DNA of 64,000 nucleotides from Edaphochlamys debaryana (lineage: Eukaryota > Chlorophyta > Chlorophyceae > Chlamydomonadales): NCBI GenBank assembly GCA_016858145.1, contig JAEHOE010000010.1:1240001-1304000 (forward strand), in the 5' to 3' direction. This document shows, piece by piece, positions 52,905-61,100 of the stretch; position 1 is the first letter of the stretch; every line of letters starts with the position of its first letter. A program made the position numbers and the translations under genes. The notes beneath the pieces were generated by a model, which was not told the DNA's origin, searched no databases, and saw only the letters and a program-made list of their open reading frames with translations.

Positions 52905-53460
52905 TGTCAGGCACTGGCATGTCACCGTGCCTGGAAGGTATCCGGAGGGGTACCGGGAGGGGTACCGGGAGGCCGTGTCGGGAAATGCATGGAGAAGTCG
53001 CGGGAAGTCGAAGGGTCGGCGGACGCAGGTAGGCGCCGCACGAACCCAATTGCACCACGGGGGATTTCGTTAGCAGACTTGCTCGCCGCAGCCGGTGGAG
53101 CTGCGTCGAGGCTTAGTGGCGTAATGTGGTAGGGTGAGCAATCATCGGTGGACAGAGTGTCGTACGATCGGGGATAGCGGGGTAATGGGCGCGGGGACAG
53201 CCGCCATCGGCGTCTGTTCCCAAGCTCTCTGGTACTGCTTGCCGGTGTTGCTTACGTAGTGGACAGACCAAGCCGTTATTGCTGAGCACGTAGCTAGGAG
53301 AGCTGCGTAGCTGCTGTAAGGAGTTGAGTGCGCTCCTGCCGAATTTGCCATCGACCGTCGATCCGCCAGTAAGCTGAGCGTGCGAGGGGGCGATAGGCCC
53401 AGATCTACGTGTCAGAGGACGTCAGCAAGGGCGTGCCTGCTGGACGTCGCCGTCTTCCCA
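52905..53460 (+). repeat. 3' LTR
   Basis: Match to 42249-42804. The TGTAA at 53315-53319 would end the element's transcript and confirms plus orientation. Confidence 0.93.
53315..53319 (+). terminator. Poly(A) signal TGTAA in the 3' LTR
   Basis: Chlorophycean-type poly(A) signal inside the LTR, the expected place (R/U5 region) for a plus-strand retrotransposon transcript. The 5' LTR carries it at 42659-42663. Confidence 0.5.
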
Positions 53461-53511
53461 ACCGTTTGCTAGGGACATCATGGGGTCAATAGGACACGCT
53501 GGGTCGTGACA
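53461..53511. repeat. 51-bp repeat, copy outside the element
   Basis: Begins at the base after the 3' LTR. Much longer than the 4-6 bp target duplication expected for this class. Confidence 0.85.
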
Positions 53512-53596
53512 CACGGTCTTCCGGGCCGCCCGCTCCCCGCTGGCCGCCCGGAAGACCGTGACCGTCATCTCGTCCCCATGTTTGACCTGCCCCTCG
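53512..53596. repeat. Hairpin and 40-bp inverted-repeat partner beyond the 3' LTR
   Basis: 53512-53526 and 53546-53560 form a perfect 15-bp stem (CACGGTCTTCCGGGC) with a 19-base loop. 53557-53596 is the partner of 42209-42248. Confidence 0.85.
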
Positions 53597-56500
53597 AACA
53601 GCTGCGTGCGGCGGAGAAAGGGTCATGGCAGCGTGAGCGAGGGTACGCAACGACAGTAGCTTAGGGAGCGGAGGTGACCAAGGGGCGATCCACCCGAGGC
53701 AACCTCCTGCAAGCCCAACGCACGGTTCCTCACCTCCTTCACGTCCTTTTTGGGCTGAGCCGCCGCCGTTAGGCTCTTCGGGCAGCGAAGCCCCCCGGGA
53801 TTACCCCGTGTTGGCGTGCGTGCGTGCGTGCGTGCCTGTGTCCAGGGACAGACACCCTTGTTGACGAAGGTGATTACCCGAACCACCTGCATTCGTACCG
53901 CTTGCCGGTCAGCACCGGTGGCTCCTCCGCCGCCACCACGGTGGCCGCCTCCGCCTCCGCCTCAGAGCAGGCGCCCACTGGGCCGCTCGGCGCAGCGTCT
54001 GAGCCGGAGAGCGGCGGCGGTACCGGGCTGCATGCCGCTGCGAGGCGGCTCCGGCCTCCGGCCTCAGCGCCGCCCAGCAGGCCCGCCTGACCGTCGCGCC
54101 CCCGCCCATAGCCCGGGGAGCTGCGGGCGGCCGCCTGCTGTTCGCAAGCGCTGGAGCTGGCCGGGGGCGCCTGCTCCACAAGCGACAGTCTTGTGGTGCC
54201 AGCCTCCTCGTCGGCCTGCTGTGCGGGGTGAGGGTGAGGTCGCGGGGGGCTCAGCCGCATGAAGGGGTGATGAGATGAGGGCCATGTGCATCCAAAGAGA
54301 ACAGCGCTTTCTGTTTGTCGCCTGGCCGTGCCGGCCGTGAAGGCAGCACCAGTCCGGTCCAGACGACCCATGTATCTGTCCCTACAGAGGGCGCACGCAC
54401 CTCATGTGCCCCGCCTCCACGCCCGCAAGCCTCGCCCTCTCCCGGGCCGTACGACACGCCGTCGTCGTTGTCCACGTTGCCGTACAAGTTGCCGTACAGG
54501 TTGTGGTGCCCGTACTCCCCCTCGTACTCCTCATCCTCGTACTCCTCAACCTCGTACTCCTCATCCTCGTACTCCTCATCCTCGTACTCCTCATCCTCGT
54601 ACTCCTCTCCCGCCTCCTCCACCTCGCCCTCGTCGGGAAGGGAGTCCAGCTCCTGACGAGGCTCCTTCTTCGCCCTCGGACTCGTGGGTGCTGGGGCTGG
54701 GGAAGGGCACGGGCGAGTGGGGCTAGCGCTTATTGATGTGGGTGGTCAGGGCCCCAGCCAGCCATACATTGGGGTGGTGCATCGAAGGTGGGCTGCTTGG
54801 AGCTGAGCCGAGCGGAGAACCCACAAGACCCTCAAGGCCCGCACTCAAGCGGGGATCCGTGACAGAGCCGTGCACTTATGCTTCGGAGTTCCCTGCCGCC
54901 TAGCGTCACGCAAAATCAGCATGTCGCCTTGCCTCGCCGTACCACACGCACCTTGGCGATGGGCTTGGGTCGGGAACGTCCGGAGCGGGGGCCGGGGCCG
55001 GGGCCGGGGCCGGGGCCGGGGCCGGGGCCGGGGCCGGGGCCGGGGCCGGGGCCGGGGCCGGGGCCGGGGCCGGGGCCGGGGCCGGGGCCGGGGCCGGGGC
55101 CGGGGCCGGGGCCGGGGCCGGGGGCCGGGGCCGGGGCCGGGGGCCGGGGCCGGGGCCGGGGCCGGGGCCGGGGCCGGGGCCGGGCCGGGGCCGGGGCCGG
55201 GGCCGGGCCGGGGGCCGGGGCCGGGGCCGGGGCCGGGGGCCGGGGCCGGGGCCGGGGCCGGGGCCGGGGCCGGGGCCGGGGCCGGGGCCGGGGCCGGGGC
55301 CGGGGCCGGGGCCGGGGCCGGGGCCGGGGCCGGGGCCGGGGCCGGGGCCGGGGCCGGGCCGGGCCGGGGCCGGGCCGGGGCCGGGGCCGGGGCCGGGGCC
55401 GGGGCCGGGGCCGGGGCCGGGGCCGGGGCCGGGGCCGGGCCGGGGCCGGGGCCGGGCCGGGGCCGGGGCCGGGGCCGGGGCCGGGGCCGGGGCCGGGGCC
55501 GGGGCCAGGGGCCGGGGCCGGGGCCGGGGCCCGGGGCCGGGGCCGGGGCCGGGGCCGGGGCCGGGCCGGGGCCGGGGCCGGGGCCGGGGCCGGGGCCGGG
55601 GCCGGGGCCGGGGCCGGGGCCGGGGCCGGGGCCGGGGCCGGGGCCGGGGCCGGGGCCGGGGCCGGGGCCGGGGCCGGGGCCGGGGCCGGGGCCGGGGCCG
55701 GGGCCGGGCCGGGGCCGGGGCCGGGGCCGGGGCCGGGGCCGGGGCCGGGGCCGGGGCCGGGCCGGGGCCGGGGCCGGGGCCGGGGCCGGGGCCGGGGCCG
55801 GGGCCGGGGCCGGGGCCGGGGCCGGGGCCGGGGCCGGGGCCGGGGCCGGGCCGGGGCCGGGGCCGGGGCCGGGGCCGGGCCGGGGCCGGGGCCGGGGCCG
55901 GGGCCGGGGCCGGGGCCGGGGCCGGGGCCGGGGCCGGGGCCGGGGCCGGGGCCGGGGCCGGGGCCGGGGCCGGGGCCGGGGCCGGGGCCGGGGCCGGGGC
56001 CGGGGCCGGGGCCGGGGCCGGGGCCGGGGCGGGGCCGGGGCGGGGCCGGGGCCGGGGCCGGGGCCGGGGCCGGGGCCGGGGCCGGGCGGGCCGGGGCCGG
56101 GGCCGGGCGGGGCCGGGCCGGGGCCGGGGCCGGGGCCGGGGCCGGGGCCGGGGCCGGGGCCGGGGCCGGGGCCGGGGCCGGGGCCGGGGCCGGGGCCGGG
56201 GCCGGGGCCGGGGCCGGGGCCGGGGCCGGGGCCGGGGCCGGCATAAGCACGGGCTCCGGGTGCTCCAGGCCGTGGGCGGCCAGCGGGGCCACGTCTGCCG
56301 CGCCGGGTGCTGCAGGCGTGGGCCATCCTGGGTGCTCTTCCACGACGTTCTGCACCTGGCGGACGAACGGGAGCGGCGTGCAGAAGTGCGCGTGGATGTC
56401 GGCGCCTAGCCGGCCACGGATGTTTAACCGCAGCTGCTCTTGGCCGGGCGAGACCGGGCTGGGGGAGCTGGAGCAGCCGCTGTCGGACTCCGTCGGGCTC

Positions 56501-56627
56501 CTCGCTGGGGTGGCCGCGTTGGGGGCATTGCCATAGGCGGACTGCCCGATCGCATAGAGATGTGACCCTTCATGGCAGCCAGGTGTTGCCATGTCCACCA
56601 GGTGGGGCTCGTAAAGATGGAGGGAGC
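53512..56627 (-). CDS. Interrupted unknown gene, upstream part
   Basis: Minus-strand coding pieces, 5' to 3': exon from 56627 (CAG acceptor) reading SLHLYEPHLVDMATPG and RLGADIHAHFCTPLPFVRQV up to the GGGGCC array at 56241; 54696-54401 (RAKKEPRQELDSLPDEG, then EDEEY repeats, then GHHNLYGNLYGNVDNDDG); 54218-53887 (QADEEAGTTRLSLVEQ ... VLTGKRYEC), joined to the previous one in phase 0; a piece near 53870 (VVRVITFVNKG); and 53601-53512 (LFEGQVKHGDEMTVTVFRAA). Phases across the last junctions are not resolved. I do not recognise the protein. The downstream exons lie beyond the retrotransposon at 42208 and 40624. Confidence 0.5.
53814..53835. repeat. GCGT microsatellite
   Basis: About five copies of GCGT in an apparent intron of the interrupted gene. 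Confidence 0.7.
54530..54606 (-). repeat. 15-bp coding tandem repeat (EDEEY)
   Basis: Five to six copies of a 15-base unit encode EDEEY with one EVEEY variant, making a strongly acidic Tyr-containing stretch in the interrupted gene. Confidence 0.85.
54986..56241. repeat. GGGGCC hexanucleotide array, about 209 units
   Basis: 1.26 kb of almost pure GGGGCC on the plus strand, with occasional GGGCC, GGGGGCC and one GGCCAGGGG variant. No stop codon in any frame on either strand, so the long Gly-Pro/Gly-Ala/Gly-Arg and Pro-Ala/Pro-Arg open frames here are a by-product. It directly follows a coding-like stretch of the minus-strand gene. The copy number in an assembly of such DNA may be wrong. Confidence 0.97.
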
Positions 56628-58155
56628 CTGCGCAAGCGGGGGTCACAGGGCGGGCAGCCGGTGGGCAAGAAGGCAAGCCGCCGTCGGAGGTGTGGGGCCG
56701 GCACGGCGGCACGCATTGGAGGTCACGTATCCCTGTTTCCCGCAGGGGCACCCCTGGTTTCCCGGTACGTTTGCCGTGTCCTCGTGCCTTCGCTTCCGTT
56801 GCACTTTTGCGTTGATGCCTAGTCCCGTGCCACTGGCCACTGTACGGTATTCCGCAACCGCCCAGCCGCGTACCCGCAATGCAGGTGAGTTGCTCCCGCT
56901 TAGCCACAGTACCGGTACTCTTCCGCTGATGAAGCGTTCCCTCGATCTGCAGGTGGATGGGAGACAGCAAGAAGCGCTTTGGCACAGCCACATGGCCCGC
57001 GTGCTGAGGCAAAGTCTGGCGACGCAGGGCGTTTGGGGTTTGGGCAGAGCCCCCGCATAGCACATCAGCAACGAGGTTATCTAGCACTACATGGAGCGGT
57101 ACGCGCAGAAGATGAAGTCGGTGATGCGGCTCATAGCGGCTACGCTAACCAGCGTGTTGTGCTGCTCATGTGGAGCTACGCCGGGCGGTTGGGGTAGTTG
57201 GCACCAATGAAAGGCTGCCCTTTGTGCCGAGATGGACACACGCCACCAAGGTGCACGCTTGAGGTATCCTGATGCTTCGCCTCACCTGGTTGAGTCTCGC
57301 TCAGTCGGCACGTCGAGAGGAGCACGAATCCTCGAGAGAATGCCTCAGGACGGAAGCAGGAAAGCTTGACCGCCGACGGGCTTGCTTCTGTCGATTAAAG
57401 CTCTGCACAGGCAGTAGGGCAGAAGAGTGAGTCAAAATGTGCAGCGAGCGCGGCAAACATGAGCGATGTTGGGAGTACAGGCGCCAGGCCGACGCGAGGG
57501 CATTGTTGCACCTTCTGCTACCCTAAACATCAAGCGCTGTTGTGAGGAGCAAGTCAGGCGCCGAGCGCTTTCCGGTGCGAGCAGGACCCTGCAAGCCCCC
57601 TTGGAGGTTCAGGTCCACTTTGGACCGCCCTGAGCTGCCTCCAAGCTTCCGGTTGCATCGGCAAGGGCTCTTTAGGGTGCAACACAAGCCCAATTGAGGC
57701 TCAACGGAGCGTATAGCCCACGGACGAGAAACCCACCGTCAATGTGCTCGATGCGCGACTGTGGAGGCCGCATCAGGGGCGCATCCTATGATAAGCTCTA
57801 GACTATGAACAGGAACAAGCTGCAATGTTCTGCTGCGCAAAGGACCTTCGTCGCTCTGACACCCTGCCCCGTGCCGTACGGCCACACACATGCTCGTACT
57901 CCGCACTACTCTGCTGCACCGCACGCGCTCGCATTCTCGCTTCCCATTGGTTGCTCCCTAAACACACACACACAATGTCCTTTCGTAAAAAGTTTCTCCG
58001 GGGGGCTACGACCGTCCCGGGTGGGTTCTTGTCTGTTGTGGGCCTTCGTGTACGCATACCGCCGGCGGGCCGCCCAGCTATTGCCTAGACAACGAACGAA
58101 CCTCTGGCGCTTCTCGCTCTGGCGCTCGGACCGTTCGCTCTGGGCTTGCGGAGCA
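56628..58155. other. Region between the interrupted gene and the satellite
   Basis: Possible further upstream exons of the minus-strand gene lie in 56628-57090 but I could not place splice sites with confidence. 57090-58155 shows no supportable gene. A short CA repeat is at 57960-57974. Confidence 0.4.
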
Positions 58156-61100
58156 ATTATCAGCGGCGCCAACCGCTGGGCCAGGCGGCTCTGGTCCGCC
58201 CCCGGACCCCCAGCACCCCGGGGAGCCCACGGAGGCGTCAGCGTCAGTTATCAGCGGCGCCAACCGCTGGGCCAGGCGGCTCTGGTCCGCCCCCGGACCC
58301 CCAGCACCTCGGGGAGCCCATGGGGGCGTCAGCGTCAGGTATCAGCGGCACCAACCGCTGGGCCAGGCGGCTCTGGTCCGCCCCCGGACCCCCAGCACCT
58401 CGGGGAGCCCACGGAGGGGTCAGCGTCAGTTATCAGCGGCGCCAACCGCTGGGCTAGGCGGCTCTGGTCCGCCCCCGGACCCCCAGCACCCCGGGGAGCC
58501 CACGGAGGCGTCAGCGTCAGTTATCAGCGGCGCCAACCGCTGGGCCAGGCGGCTCTGGTCCGCCCCCGGACCCCCAGCACCCCGGGGAGCCCACGGAGGC
58601 GTCAGCGTCAGTTATCAGCGGCGCCAACCGCTGGGCTAGGCGGCTCTGGTCCGCCCCCGGACCCCCAGCACCCCGGGGAGCCCATGGGGGCGTCAGCGTC
58701 AGTTATCAGCGGCACCAACCGCTGGGCTAGGCGGCTCTGGTCCGCCCCCGGACCCCCAGCACCCCGGGGAGCCCACGGAGGCGTCAGCGTCAATTATCAG
58801 CGGCACCAACCGCTGGGCCAGGCGGCTCTGGTCCGCCCCCGGACCCCCAGCACCCCGGGGAGCCCACGGAGGCGTCAGCGTCAATTATCAGCGGCGCCAA
58901 CCGCTGGGCCAGGCGGCTCTGGTCCGCCCCTGGACCCCCAGCACCCCGGGGAGCCCACGGAGGCGTCAGCGTCAGGTATCAGCGGCACCAACCGCTGGGC
59001 CAGGCGGCTCTGGTCCGCCCCCGGACCCCCAGCACCCCGGGGAGCCCACGGAGGCGTCAGCGTCAGTTATCAGCGGCACCAAACCGCTGGGCCAGGCGGC
59101 TCTGGTCCGCCCCCGGACCCCCAGCACCCCGGGGAGCCCACGGAGGCGTCAGCGTCAATTATCAGCGGCGCCAACCGCTGGGCCAGGCGGCTCTGGTCCG
59201 CCCATGGACCCCCAGCACCCCGGGGAGCCCACGGAGGCGTCAGCGTCAGTTATCAGCGGCACCAACCGCTGGGCCAGGCGGCTCTGGTCCGCCCCCGGAC
59301 CCCCAGCACCCCGGGGAGCCCACGGAGGCGTCAGCGTCAGGTATCAGCGGCGCCAACCGCTGGGCCAGGCGGCTCTGGTCCGCCCCCGGACCCCCAGCAC
59401 CCCGGGGAGCCCACGGAGGCGTCAGCGTCAGTTATCAGCGGCGCCAACCGCTGGGCCAGGCGGCTCTGGTCCGCCCCCGGACCCCCAGCACCCCGGGGAG
59501 CCCACGGAGGCGTCAGCGTCAATTATCAGCGGCGCCAACCGCTGGGCCAGGCGGCTCTGGTCCGCCCCCGGACCCCCAGCACCCCGGGGAGCCCATGGGG
59601 GCGTCAGCGTCAATTATCAGCGGCGCCAACCGCTGGGCTAGGCGGCTCTGGTCCGCCCCCGGACCCCCAGCACCTCGGGGAGCCCACGGAGGCGTCAGCG
59701 TCAGTTATCAGCGGCGCCAACCGCTGGGCTAGGCCGCTCTGGTCCGCCCCCGGACCCCCAGCACCCCGGGGAGCCCATGGAGGCGTCAGCGTCAGTTATC
59801 AGCGGCGCCAACCGCTGGGCCAGGCGGCTCTGGTCCGCCCCCGGACCCCCAGCACCCCGGGGAGCCCACGGAGGCGTCAGCGTCAGTTATCAGCGGCGCC
59901 AACCGCTGGGCCAGGCGGCTCTGGTCCGCCTCTGGACCCCAAGCACCTCGGGGAGCCCACGGAGGCGTCAGCGTCAGGTATCAGCGGCGCCAACCGCTGG
60001 GCTAGGCGGCTCTGGTCCGCCCCCGGACCCCCAGCACCCCGGGGAGCCCACGGAGGCGTCAGCGTCAGTTATCAGCGGCGCCAACCGCTGGGCCAGGCGG
60101 CTCTGGTCCGCCCCCGGACCCCCAGCACCCCGGGGAGCCCACGGAGGCGTCAGCGTCAATTATCAGCGGCACCAACCGCTGGGCCAGGCGGCTCTGGTCC
60201 GCCCCCGGACCCCCAGCACCTCGGGGAGCCCACGGAGGCGTCAGCGTCAGTTATCAGCGGCGCCAACCGCTGGGCCAGGCGGCTCTGGTCCGCCCCTGGA
60301 CCCCAAGCACCCCGGGGAGCCCACGGAGGCGTCAGCGTCAGGTATCAGCGGCACCAACCGCTGGGCCAGGCGGCTCTGGTCCGCCCCCGGACCCCCAGCA
60401 CCCCGGGGAGCCCACGGAGGCGTCAGCGTCAGGTATCAGCGGCGCCAACCGCTGGGCCAGGCGGCTCTGGTCCGCCCCTGGACCCCAAGCACCCCGGGGA
60501 GCCCACGGAGGCGTCAGCGTCAGGTATCAGCGGCGCCAACCGCTGGGCCAGGCGGCTCTGGTCCGCCCCCGGACCCCAAGCACCCCGGGGAGCCCACGGA
60601 GGCGTCAGCGTCAGTTATCAGCGGCGCCAACCGCTGGGCCAGGCGGCTCTGGTCCGCCCCCGGACCCCCAGCACCCCGGGGAGCCCACGGAGGCGTCAGC
60701 GTCAGGTATCAGCGGCGCCAACCGCTGGGCCAGGCGGCTCTGGTCCGCCCCCGGACCCCCAGCACCCCGGGGAGCCCACGGAGGCGTCAGCGTCAGGTAT
60801 CAGCGGCGCCAACCGCTGGGCCAGGCGGCTCTGGTCCGCCCCCGGACCCCAAGCACCCCGGGGAGCCCACGGAGGCGTCAGCGTCAGTTATCAGCGGCGC
60901 CAACCGCTGGGCCAGGCGGCTCTGGTCCGCCCCCGGACCCCCAGCACCTCGGGGAGCCCACGGAGGCGTCAGCGTCAGTTATCAGCGGCGCCAACCGCTG
61001 GGCCAGGCGGCTCTGGTCCGCCCCCGGACCCCCAGCACCCCGGGGAGCCCACGGAGGCGTCAGCGTCAGTTATCAGCGGCACCAACCGCTGGGCCAGGCG

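Larger units (their letters stand above)
42249..53460 (+). mobile_element. Ty3/gypsy-class LTR retrotransposon with methyltransferase-like and PHD domains
   Basis: Complete 11.2-kb element with identical-looking 556-bp LTRs that start TG and end CA, a leader with a small ORF, and two overlapping long frames. The domain order is Gag, protease, RT, RNase H, methyltransferase-like, integrase, PHD. RT before integrase defines the Ty3/gypsy order. A G-run (52843-52851) lies near the 3' LTR and may be the polypurine tract, though 53 bases separate it from the LTR. I found no clear target-site duplication: the left flank is ...ggtcacg and the right flank accgttt... It lies inside a minus-strand gene. 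Confidence 0.93.

Noticed and set aside
52852..53511. 51-bp repeat as a target-site duplication
   Set aside because: Too long for this integrase class, and it brackets only the 3' LTR, not the whole element.
54845..57087. Long Gly-Pro, Gly-Arg, Gly-Ala and Pro-Ala open frames of 460-720 codons
   Set aside because: GGGGCC contains no stop in any frame, so these frames say nothing about coding. Only the unique sequence on either side was used.
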